A DNA stretch of 30,576 bases, from positions 17,351-47,926 of the forward strand of contig DDMF01000031.1 of assembly GCA_002340515.1 (NCBI GenBank). Direction: 5' to 3'. The notes beneath the pieces were generated by a model. That model was not told where the DNA came from, did not search any database, and was given only the letters and a program-made list of their open reading frames with translations. This DNA is from Rhodobacteraceae bacterium UBA2553. GTDB taxonomy: Bacteria > Pseudomonadota > Alphaproteobacteria > Rhodobacterales > Rhodobacteraceae. Position 1 is the stretch's first letter; every line of letters begins with the position of its first letter. This document shows, piece by piece, positions 1-6,375 of the stretch. The translations under genes were made by a program, and so were the position numbers.

Positions 1-641
1 AGCCGGTGATTGTGGCCACGCAGATGCTCGAAAGCATGATTGAAAGCCCAATTCCCACCCGCGCGGAAGTTTCCGATGTGGCCAACGCCATCTATGACGG
101 TGCGGATGCGGTGATGTTGTCGGCCGAAAGTGCGGCTGGGCAATACCCGATCGAGGCCGTGTCGACCATGGATGCGGTTGCGATCGAAGTGGAACATGAC
201 CCCGCGTATCGCGAGCGGATCGAGGCCACACGCAGTCCTTTGAAAACCTCTGTTTCAGATGGCATTGTGGCAGCCGCGCGCGAAATCGCTGAAACCACGG
301 ACATCAAAGCAATCTGCTGTTTCACACAATCGGGCACAACCGCGCTGTTAACCGCGCGCGAGCGCCCGCGTGTGCCGATCATTGCCTTGACCCCGCTAAA
401 AGGTACTGCGCGTCGCCTTTGCATGTCCTGGGGAACGAATTGTTTCGTCACCCCTGGCGAGGTGGAGCGATTTAAAGCAGCTGTTGTCTCAGCCGCACGC
501 GCCGCACGTTCGGCCGGATTTGCGACAGAAGAAGATCAGATCGTGGTCACAGCAGGCGTGCCGTTCAACGTGCCCGGCACCACCAACATCCTTCGCGTTG
601 CCCCATGTGATGAACGGTTGATTTTCGCGACGGACACCTGA
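1..641 (+). CDS. pyk: Pyruvate kinase, C-terminal part (5' end outside window)
   Basis: This is the carboxyl-terminal part of pyruvate kinase, which transfers phosphate from phosphoenolpyruvate to ADP in the last step of glycolysis. The reading frame is open from base 3. It begins in the catalytic TIM barrel with the family signature TQMLESM, followed by PTRAEVSDVANA and DAVMLSAESAAGQYP. The regulatory C-terminal domain follows, with the segment CCFTQSGTTALLTARERP and the terminal motif GVPFNVPGTTNILRV. The stop is the TGA at 639-641. About half of the usual 480-residue protein lies upstream of the window. No terminator follows it, and the next reading frame starts directly after the stop, so readthrough into the small membrane protein gene is plausible. 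Identification is very secure. Confidence 0.97.
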   Translation, partial: PVIVATQMLESMIESPIPTRAEVSDVANAIYDGADAVMLSAESAAGQYPIEAVSTMDAVAIEVEHDPAYRERIEATRSPLKTSVSDGIVAAAREIAETTDIKAICCFTQSGTTALLTARERPRVPIIALTPLKGTARRLCMSWGTNCFVTPGEVERFKAAVVSAARAARSAGFATEEDQIVVTAGVPFNVPGTTNILRVAPCDERLIFATDT

Positions 642-673
642 ATGATCGTCATATTGATTTCCGTAAGGGCAAT

Positions 674-901
674 ATGATGACCAATGATATTTATCTCGTG
701 GTTGGAATGGTGGTGTTGATCCTGTCGATCCCGTCCATTCTGAGCGCCATTTTAGAGGGTCGCGCACCTCGGTTCGCGGCCATTATCCTGTTGATCGGCG
801 GGGGGTTGGTCTATATTGCCATCTCACGTAAACCGGGCGGCTATCGGATCGAAGAGATCCCCGATGTGTTCGTTCGCGTGGTGGGGCATTTAATCAACTG
901 A
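674..901 (+). CDS. Small two-helix membrane protein of unknown function
   Basis: A 75-residue protein that I do not recognise. Residues about 5-25 and 33-52 are strongly hydrophobic and look like two membrane helices. A short polar tail of about 22 residues follows. TAAGGG at 664-669 serves as ribosome binding site; ATG codons at 674 and 677 are both possible starts, the second being better spaced. The ORF lies 32 bases after pyk on the same strand, so it may be cotranscribed with pyk. A micro-ORF of 11 codons (642-677) begins right after the pyk stop and ends overlapping this start as ATGA, which could couple translation. Small uncharacterised membrane proteins next to pyk are common in Rhodobacterales as far as I remember. 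No function can be given. Confidence 0.7.
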   Translation: MMTNDIYLVVGMVVLILSIPSILSAILEGRAPRFAAIILLIGGGLVYIAISRKPGGYRIEEIPDVFVRVVGHLIN

Positions 902-952
902 CCTGCTGTTGCGGGTCTCTCGCTTTTCGGGGTGCAAACCACGAAAAAACAC

Positions 953-981
953 TTGCCTCGCACGCGATTCCCCCCTATGTG
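953..981 (+). promoter_or_regulatory. Candidate promoter for rpmI-rplT
   Basis: TTGCCT at 953-958 and TATGTG at 976-981 are separated by 17 bases and lie about 75 bases before the rpmI start. The match to sigma-70 consensus is moderate. I saw no convincing L20-type leader structure in the 155-base gap. Confidence 0.35.
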
Positions 982-1056
982 CTGCACTTCGTACGCGCCC
1001 GGCTTAAGTGGCATGCCTAGCGCGTCGTAACGGAACCTCGAAACTAGGAGACCGAA

Positions 1057-1257
1057 ATGCCCAAGATGAAGACCAAATCGAGCGCCAAAAAGCGCTTTAA
1101 AGTGACCTCGACCGGTAAGGTCCTGGCTGCTCAAGCTGGTAAACAGCACGGCATGATCAAACGGACGAAGAAATTCATCCGTAATGCCCGTGGCACTACC
1201 ACACTTTCCGCCCCCGACGCCAAGATCGTCAAGGGCTTCATGCCCTACGATCGTTAA
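1057..1257 (+). CDS. rpmI: 50S ribosomal protein L35
   Basis: Encodes the 66-residue large-subunit ribosomal protein L35. The start MPKMKTKSSAKKRFKVT is diagnostic, and the protein is very basic throughout and ends in MPYDR, as in alphaproteobacterial homologues. The ribosome binding site AGGAG lies at 1046-1050. rplT follows after 14 bases, so the two are cotranscribed. infC is not adjacent here, unlike in many bacteria. L35 and L20 are both early-assembly proteins of the 50S subunit. Confidence 0.98.
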   Translation: MPKMKTKSSAKKRFKVTSTGKVLAAQAGKQHGMIKRTKKFIRNARGTTTLSAPDAKIVKGFMPYDR

Positions 1258-1271
1258 GAGGAGATACTGAT

Positions 1272-1637
1272 ATGTCCCGCGTTAAAGGTGGTACCACAAC
1301 CCACGCCCGTCACAAAAAAGTCGTCAAAGCCGCGAAAGGTTATTACGGTCGCCGTAAGAATACCTTTAAGGTCGCCCGCCAGGCCGTCGACAAAGCCAAC
1401 CAATATGCAACCCGTGACCGTAAGAATCGCAAGCGCAATTTCCGCGCGCTGTGGATCCAGCGGATCAACGCGGCTGTGCGTTCGCATGACGAAGCTCTGA
1501 CCTATTCGAAATTCATCAACGGCCTGAACATGGCTGGCGTTGAAGTTGACCGTAAAGTGTTGGCTGACCTGGCCGTTCACGAACCGGAAGCTTTCGGCGT
1601 TATCGTTGAAAAAGCAAAAGCTGCACTGGCTGCTTAA
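1272..1637 (+). CDS. rplT: 50S ribosomal protein L20
   Basis: Encodes the 121-residue ribosomal protein L20, which binds 23S rRNA early in 50S assembly. The N-terminal basic extension (MSRVKGGTTTHARHKKV, GYYGRRKNTFKVA) and the globular part (RKRNFRALWIQRINAA, FINGLNMAGVEVDRKVLADLA) are typical and full length. A strong ribosome binding site GAGGAG sits at 1258-1263. In Escherichia coli L20 represses its own operon by binding the leader; I cannot confirm such a leader here. A rho-independent terminator follows, separating this unit from rpiB. Confidence 0.98.
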   Translation: MSRVKGGTTTHARHKKVVKAAKGYYGRRKNTFKVARQAVDKANQYATRDRKNRKRNFRALWIQRINAAVRSHDEALTYSKFINGLNMAGVEVDRKVLADLAVHEPEAFGVIVEKAKAALAA

Positions 1638-1666
1638 GCCGCGCTGATTGCAATCGAAGAAGAATT

Positions 1667-1698
1667 AAAAAGCCGCGGGGGAAACCTCGCGGCTTTTT
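1667..1698 (+). terminator. Rho-independent terminator after rplT
   Basis: The stem at 1671-1680 pairs with 1685-1694 around a GAAA tetraloop. It is flanked by five A on the left and five T on the right, so it may also work for the opposite strand. Confidence 0.9.
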
Positions 1699-1751
1699 CT
1701 ATTTGAGCACGTAAGTTGGCGGGCGTCTTGCACGGGGTCTGCTGCGCGAGC

Positions 1752-1793
1752 GGCCTGCCTTTGGGTAAAATGACCGTCACCCAAAGATAGGCC
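1752..1793 (-). other. Long imperfect hairpin at the 3' side of rpiB
   Basis: CTTTGGGT (1759-1766) pairs perfectly with ACCCAAAG (1779-1786). Outside this, GGCCT (1752-1756) pairs with AGGCC (1789-1793) across a 2x2 internal loop. This gives 13 Watson-Crick pairs around a 12-base loop. It lies 11 bases downstream of the rpiB stop. There is no T-tract on either side, so it is not a classical intrinsic terminator. It may instead stabilise the 3' end of the rpiB transcript. Confidence 0.45.
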
Positions 1794-1803
1794 AAAGGGT
1801 GTT

Positions 1804-2253
1804 TCACCCCTCAATCGCGTTAATCATCTCAACGCGCGTGGCATGCCGTCCGCCTTCGAAATCGGCGTTCAGAAATGCGTCCACGATATCAAGCGCAAGC
1901 CCTTCACCCACCACGCGCGCACCTAATGACAGCATATTGGCATCGTTGTGTTGGCGGATCATGCTGGCCGAAAACGTGTCGGTGCAGACACCGCACCGAA
2001 TGCCTTTGACCTTATTGGCCGCCATCATGATACCCTGACCGGTACCGCATAGGATGATGCCCAGATCGCAGTCACCTGAGGCAACAAGCCGCGCCGCTGC
2101 TTCGCCATGTTTTGGGTAATGGGTGCTTTCCGGTGAGGTCGGCCCGATATCAACCACCTCCCACCCCTGAGCGGAGATATGATCGGCAACGGCCTGTCGC
2201 AGCGCGATGGCTGCGTGGTCGCTGGAGAGAGCGATGCGTTTGTTGGTTGTCAT
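1804..2253 (-). CDS. rpiB: Ribose-5-phosphate isomerase B
   Basis: RpiB/LacAB family sugar isomerase, 149 residues, which interconverts ribose 5-phosphate and ribulose 5-phosphate in the non-oxidative pentose phosphate pathway. Visible motifs are the N-terminal SSDHA phosphate-binding segment, the catalytic loop ILCGTGQGIMMAANK with Cys69, and RQHNDANMLSLGAR (His102, Asn103) near the second half of the active site. The usual CGTGIG is CGTGQG here, a mild variation. The gene is on the strand opposite to its neighbours and convergent with rplT. Full length and secure as a family; the exact sugar (ribose, allose) is inferred from the family. Confidence 0.93.
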   Translation of the reverse strand: MTTNKRIALSSDHAAIALRQAVADHISAQGWEVVDIGPTSPESTHYPKHGEAAARLVASGDCDLGIILCGTGQGIMMAANKVKGIRCGVCTDTFSASMIRQHNDANMLSLGARVVGEGLALDIVDAFLNADFEGGRHATRVEMINAIEG

Positions 2254-2373
2254 GGCGAGGTTGTCCCGTTTCCCAAGGTGTTTTTCTGGTCTGATGGCCT
2301 TAGATCAGTTGTGCTCTGCGGCGTCAATTTGTGGCATCAGTTTTCGGTTTCTGAATATTATTCACCACCTAAA

Positions 2374-2400
2374 TGTCGATTTTGCCATTTCCAAAACGTC
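2374..2400 (+). promoter_or_regulatory. Candidate ECF42-type sigma promoter
   Basis: TGTCGA at 2374-2379 and CGTC at 2397-2400 are separated by 17 bases, about 60 bases upstream of the DGPF gene start. From memory, the motif reported for ECF42 sigma factors is TGTCGA in the -35 and CGA/TC in the -10 region. The downstream sigma gene belongs to that type, so this would be its own promoter. Confidence 0.6.
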
Positions 2401-2460
2401 TGGTACATAGAAGGGCGCTGACCTTTCCTAGAAATACCCCAACGGATGGAAGGAAATCCA

Positions 2461-2811
2461 ATGCAATACATGCTGTTAATTTACAATGCAGAAGACAATG
2501 GCCCGCAACCCGGCACCGAGGAATTTGGCCCTTATATGCAAGGCTATGTGGACTTCACCAATGAAGTGCAGAGCGCCGGAAAAATGCTGTCGGGGGATGC
2601 GTTGCAACCCATCGCAACCTCTTCCACCGTCTCTGTTCGTAATGGTAAAACCGAGGTGGTGGATGGCCCCTTTGCTGAAACAAAAGAGCAGCTTGGCGGA
2701 TTCTATATCCTCGACTGTAAAGATCTGGACGAAGCGTTGCACTATGCCGCCAAGATCCCAGATGCGGCCTATGGCCGGGTGGAAGTGCGCCCCGTGATGA
2801 TCTTCGACTAA
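2461..2811 (+). CDS. YciI/DGPF-domain protein
   Basis: A 116-residue YCII-related protein of the DGPF type (COG3795). It starts MQYMLLIY and carries the signature DGPF (residues 68-71) within VDGPFAETKEQLGGFY. It ends with YGRVEVRPV, so it is complete. The start at 2461 is preferred over an upstream in-frame ATG at 2446, because GGAAGGAAA at 2448-2456 is a good ribosome binding site for it and family members begin at this point. Proteins of this type are dimeric ferredoxin-like folds with no firmly established reaction. The gene lies four bases upstream of a COG4941 sigma factor gene, the well-known partnership of this family, and is probably a target of that sigma factor. Confidence 0.9.
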   Translation: MQYMLLIYNAEDNGPQPGTEEFGPYMQGYVDFTNEVQSAGKMLSGDALQPIATSSTVSVRNGKTEVVDGPFAETKEQLGGFYILDCKDLDEALHYAAKIPDAAYGRVEVRPVMIFD

Positions 2812-2815
2812 CCTT

Positions 2816-4051
2816 ATGCAGCCCCCAGTTGATGCTCATATCACACGCGTGATCCGCGAAGATTGGGGGCGCATCCTCTCTGCGCTCACCGCGCATGTGG
2901 GCAATTACGCTTTGGCCGAAGATAGCCTGCAAGACGCGGTGGTTGTTGCATTAGACAAGTGGCAGCAAGGCCTGCCCGATCACCCCGATGCGTGGCTTTT
3001 GACGGTTGCAAGGCGCAAAGCCGTGGATCGGTTGCGTCGCTCCGCCAATGCCAGCCGCAAAGAACAAGAGCTGGCGTTGTTTTTGGAACAGACCCGTCCA
3101 GACCCAGAAGAGGTAGGCGTCATTCCCGACCACCGGCTTGAACTCATTTTTGCCTGTTGTCATCCCGCGCTTGAGGAAAAGTCACGCACCGCCCTGACCC
3201 TGCGCGCCATTGGTGGGCTGACAACCCCCGAAATCGCCGCCGCGTTTCTGGATAAACCCGATGCCATGGCCGCCCGTCTGACCCGTGCAAAGCGCAAGAT
3301 CCGTGACGCGGGTATCCCGTTCAAACTGCCCGATGCCTCTGATCTTCCCGACCGGGTCGAGGCCGTATTGCGGGTGATTTACCTTATCTTCAACGAAGGG
3401 TTTCGCACGAATGGTGCCACGCTCACCCGTGCGGACCTGGCGGAAGAGGCCATTCGCCTTGGCCGTATCTTGTCCGCTTTGTTGCCCCAGGATGCTGAGG
3501 TAAAAGCGCTGTTGGCTCTGATGCTGCTAAGCGACAGTCGCCGCCACACCCGGATGGATGGTGCGGGCGCCTATGCCCCGCTTGAGGCGCAAAACCGCGC
3601 CCGGTGGGATAAAGCCAAGATCCGCGAAGGCACCGCACTTGTAAAACATGCGCTCACCACTGCCCCTGCTGGCCCCTATGCGTTGCAGGCCGCGATCAGC
3701 GCGATCCACGCCGAGGCCACGGCGTTCGCCGACACCGACTGGCCGCAAATCGCGGCGCTCTACGATCTCTTGGCCGCCCGTCGTCCAAACCCGGTGATTG
3801 CGATCAACCAAGCGGTTGCCCGGTCTTACGTGGAAGGTCCAGAGGCCGCCCTTTCCCTGCTGGAACAGGTAGCAACAACCGCGCGCCTTGATGCATACCA
3901 ACCCTTTCACGTCTGCCGCGCGGACCTGTTGTCACGGCTTAACCGCCCATGTGAAGCCGCGGAAAACTACCGTGCGGCGATTGCACTGTCCGCCTCCACC
4001 GCCGAAAAAGCCTTCCTCACCCAAAGATTGGCCGCGATAGCCCCCCCATAG
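2816..4051 (+). CDS. ECF sigma factor with C-terminal TPR-like extension (COG4941, ECF42 type)
   Basis: A 411-residue RNA polymerase sigma factor of the extracytoplasmic-function family. Region 2 is at about residues 10-80 (DHPDAWLLTVARRKAVDRLRR) and region 4 at about 105-165 (FACCHPALEEKSRTALTLRAIGG begins it, then TPEIAAAFL and ARLTRAKRKIR). The long extension from about 180 carries the group's signatures: YLIFNEGF, ALLALMLLSDSRR, GPYALQAAISAIHAEA and DTDWPQIAALYDLL, followed by TPR-like helices. No anti-sigma factor gene is adjacent, as is usual for this group, where the extension is thought to control activity. The start lies four bases after the DGPF gene stop without a clear ribosome binding site, so translation is probably coupled. 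The inducing signal is unknown. Confidence 0.93.
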   Translation: MQPPVDAHITRVIREDWGRILSALTAHVGNYALAEDSLQDAVVVALDKWQQGLPDHPDAWLLTVARRKAVDRLRRSANASRKEQELALFLEQTRPDPEEVGVIPDHRLELIFACCHPALEEKSRTALTLRAIGGLTTPEIAAAFLDKPDAMAARLTRAKRKIRDAGIPFKLPDASDLPDRVEAVLRVIYLIFNEGFRTNGATLTRADLAEEAIRLGRILSALLPQDAEVKALLALMLLSDSRRHTRMDGAGAYAPLEAQNRARWDKAKIREGTALVKHALTTAPAGPYALQAAISAIHAEATAFADTDWPQIAALYDLLAARRPNPVIAINQAVARSYVEGPEAALSLLEQVATTARLDAYQPFHVCRADLLSRLNRPCEAAENYRAAIALSASTAEKAFLTQRLAAIAPP

Positions 4052-4168
4052 CCCCTGCCTGACTTGCCTTTTCCCCTGCCAGTCGGTAGCACTCGCACCT
4101 GAAAACGACAGGATTTGGTCATCAGATTGACCACAGCGGTTGGTCGACAATTTGGTCAGGGAATGAAC

Positions 4169-5242
4169 ATGGACGATCTGAGGCATAAATATATCGAAGC
4201 CGTGGCGGGTGCTGCGGATGAGGCGACACTGGAAGACATCCGGGTGCAGGCCGTTGGCAAAAAGGGCGAAGTGGCGCTGAAAATGCGCGAGCTGGGCAAA
4301 ATGACGCCCGAAGAGCGCCAGATCATGGGGCCAAAGCTGAACGCGCTGAAGGACGAGATCAACTCGGCCATCGCCGCCAAGAAATCCGGCCTCGCTGATG
4401 CCGCGTTAAATGAGCGCCTGCGCACCGAATGGCTCGACGTGACCCTGCCGGGCCGCCCCGCGCGCCAAGGTAGCATTCACCCGATCAGCCAAGTCACAGA
4501 AGAGATCAGCGCGATCTTTGGCGACATGGGGTTTTCAGTTGCCGAAGGGCCGCAGATTGAAAGCGATTGGTACAATTTTGACGCGCTCAACATCCCGCCG
4601 CATCACCCCGCGCGGCAGGAATTTGATACGTTTTATATGCACCGGGACGAGGGTGATGTACGCCCCCCACATGTGCTGCGCACCCACACATCCCCCGTGC
4701 AAATCCGCGCGATGGAAAAGCAAGGCGCGCCCATTCGGGTGATTGCGCCGGGCCGCGTGTACCGATCAGATTACGACCAGACCCACACCCCGATGTTCCA
4801 TCAGGTCGAAGGCTTGGCGATCGACAAAGACATCTCAATGGCGAACCTGAAATGGACGCTGGAAGAATTCTGCCGCGCGTTTTTTGAAATCGACGGGATC
4901 GAGCTGCGCTTCCGCGCCTCGCATTTCCCCTTCACCGAGCCATCCGCCGAAGTCGACATTCGCTGTTCATGGGAAGGTGGCACGCTGAAGCTGGGCGAGG
5001 GCGACGATTGGATGGAAATTCTGGGCAGCGGCATGGTGCACCCGAAAGTGTTGCAGTCTGCGGGCGTTGACCCTGACGTCTGGCAGGGCTTTGCCTTTGG
5101 CCTTGGCATCGACCGTCTGGCGATGCTGAAATACGGCATCCCCGACCTGCGCGCGTTTTTCGATTCCGACCTGCGCTGGCTGCGCCACTACGGGTTCAGC
5201 GCGCTTGACGTGCCAACCATGCGTGGGGGGCTGTCGCGCTAA
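4169..5242 (+). CDS. pheS: Phenylalanyl-tRNA synthetase alpha subunit
   Basis: Encodes the catalytic alpha subunit of the (alpha-beta)2 enzyme that charges tRNA-Phe. The N-terminal coiled-coil occupies about residues 1-95. The class II core follows with HPISQVTEEISAIFGDMGF, HTSPVQIRAME, RVYRSDYDQTHTPMFHQVEG (motif 2) and FGLGIDRLAMLKYGIPDLR (motif 3). The start at 4169 (MDDLRHKYIEAVAG) gives 357 residues, normal for the family, and is placed six bases after AGGGA at 4158-4162. An ATG at 4163 and a TTG at 4115 in frame are less likely. The stop overlaps the next start by one base (TAATG). pheT follows only after three other genes. Confidence 0.97.
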   Translation: MDDLRHKYIEAVAGAADEATLEDIRVQAVGKKGEVALKMRELGKMTPEERQIMGPKLNALKDEINSAIAAKKSGLADAALNERLRTEWLDVTLPGRPARQGSIHPISQVTEEISAIFGDMGFSVAEGPQIESDWYNFDALNIPPHHPARQEFDTFYMHRDEGDVRPPHVLRTHTSPVQIRAMEKQGAPIRVIAPGRVYRSDYDQTHTPMFHQVEGLAIDKDISMANLKWTLEEFCRAFFEIDGIELRFRASHFPFTEPSAEVDIRCSWEGGTLKLGEGDDWMEILGSGMVHPKVLQSAGVDPDVWQGFAFGLGIDRLAMLKYGIPDLRAFFDSDLRWLRHYGFSALDVPTMRGGLSR

Positions 5243-5406
5243 TGCCGATCTGGTTGAACATCCTTCTGGTGCTGGCGCTGTGCGGGCTTGTCCTGTGGGG
5301 CATGCGCGGGCTGGCCAAATCCATTGATCATTCGATGGAGGAGAAGAGTGAGGATGAAGCCCCTGTGTCTGAGGATGTGGTTGATGAGAAGCGGGGGGAT
5401 GAGTAG
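5242..5406 (+). CDS. 54-residue single-helix membrane peptide with acidic tail
   Basis: A short reading frame starts in the TAATG overlap with the pheS stop and ends at TAG 5404-5406, giving 54 residues. It begins MPIWLNILLVLALCGLVLWG, a single membrane helix, followed by a strongly acidic C-terminal half (EEKSEDEAPVSEDVVDEK). The 1-bp overlap with pheS implies coupled translation. Small membrane peptides between pheS and pheT occur in Rhodobacterales as far as I recall, which argues that this is a real gene, but its function is unknown. Confidence 0.65.
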   Translation: MPIWLNILLVLALCGLVLWGMRGLAKSIDHSMEEKSEDEAPVSEDVVDEKRGDE

Positions 5407-5865
5407 ATGATTTGGTTCGCAGGAATTCTGGTGTCTCTGATCAGTTTTATTGCTGGTCGGATTCTTAATCAGTCGGAGTCCGTTCTGTCGGATAAGCGAC
5501 GTGTGTATGAAGCTTTCCTAGAAACATACCCTGCACCGAACGAAGCTTATTTGGATTGGTCGGATCAAGTCGAGTCTGATCGCTTAGCGCGGATCAATCG
5601 AGCGAATGCGCCTTTGCTGCTTTATGCGAGTAAAGATGTGCTTCAAGCAATTTCTCTCTATTCGGAGCTTTTTGCTACAGCTGATGATGAGCTAAACTCG
5701 GGATCTCCAGCACTGCACCCTACCTATAAGGAATTGGCGCTAGCTCACAATGATATTGCTTTAGAAATGCGTAGGGACGCCTTGTCATGGTCTGTGTTTG
5801 GTCACCGAGGGCCATCTCGACTACCGAAAAATGGCCAACTTGAAGTCAAGGGACTGTTGAAATGA
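5407..5865 (+). CDS. Unrecognised membrane-anchored protein (accessory gene)
   Basis: A 152-residue protein I do not recognise. Residues about 2-18 form one membrane helix. The rest is soluble and helical, beginning SDKRRVYEAFLETYPAPNEA. A basic-aromatic segment of this kind after a single helix is seen in many unrelated uncharacterised small proteins. The start directly abuts the stop of the 54-residue gene. Base composition is clearly more AT-rich than pheS and pheT, with many TTT, AAT, GAT and TCT codons, which suggests that it was acquired separately. Its position inside the pheS-pheT interval is odd. It could be a cargo gene inserted in a permissive site, and expression and function are unproven. 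Confidence 0.55.
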   Translation: MIWFAGILVSLISFIAGRILNQSESVLSDKRRVYEAFLETYPAPNEAYLDWSDQVESDRLARINRANAPLLLYASKDVLQAISLYSELFATADDELNSGSPALHPTYKELALAHNDIALEMRRDALSWSVFGHRGPSRLPKNGQLEVKGLLK

Positions 5866-5929
5866 GGTTTCCATTGTACAACGGGTTTTCGCATTTTCTT
5901 TGTGCAACACTAGTTGAGGAGGCAACCCA

Positions 5930-6352
5930 ATGACCGATGACATGGAAGACCTGCAGGTCACCTATCCTGGTGCGGGGACGTTTAAGTTTGGTGACAGCGC
6001 CGAGCTGTCGGCCCGGCTGCTTGACCTAGTACGCTCCGGCAAAAAACGGGCAACCTGCGGCGCGTTGGCAGAGTTCAAAGACGATCCCGAAGCGATGCCC
6101 AAAGTGGGCCGCACTGACATTGCCGCCAATTGGGATGGCACCCCAGCGTTGGTGATCAAAACGGTGAAGGTCGAAGAAATCCGCTTTTGCGACGTCACCG
6201 AAGAGATGGCTTTGGCGGAAGGCGAAGACGAAACGCTGGCCGGATGGCGCAAGGGCCACGAGGCCTATTTTACCCGCAACGGCGGGTTTGACCCTGAAAT
6301 GATGCTGGTGTTTGAGCATTTTGACCTGATTGAGGATTTGGCAGACCGCTGA
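5930..6352 (+). CDS. ASCH domain protein (YhfF-like)
   Basis: A 140-residue ASCH-domain protein of the COG4405 type. The family pattern is visible: FGDSAELSARLLDLVRSGKKRATC (phosphate-loop-like basic segment), then a beta-rich part with ALVIKTVKVEEIRFCDVTEE, and the C-terminal EGEDETLAGWRKGHEAYF. ASCH domains resemble PUA domains and are thought to bind RNA or modified nucleotides; some members are reported to hydrolyse N4-acetylcytidine, but this cannot be inferred here. A strong ribosome binding site GAGGAGG is at 5916-5922. It lies 23 bases before pheT, so the two are probably cotranscribed. Confidence 0.85.
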   Translation: MTDDMEDLQVTYPGAGTFKFGDSAELSARLLDLVRSGKKRATCGALAEFKDDPEAMPKVGRTDIAANWDGTPALVIKTVKVEEIRFCDVTEEMALAEGEDETLAGWRKGHEAYFTRNGGFDPEMMLVFEHFDLIEDLADR

Positions 6353-6375
6353 GCGGTGCCGACGGAGGATACGAC

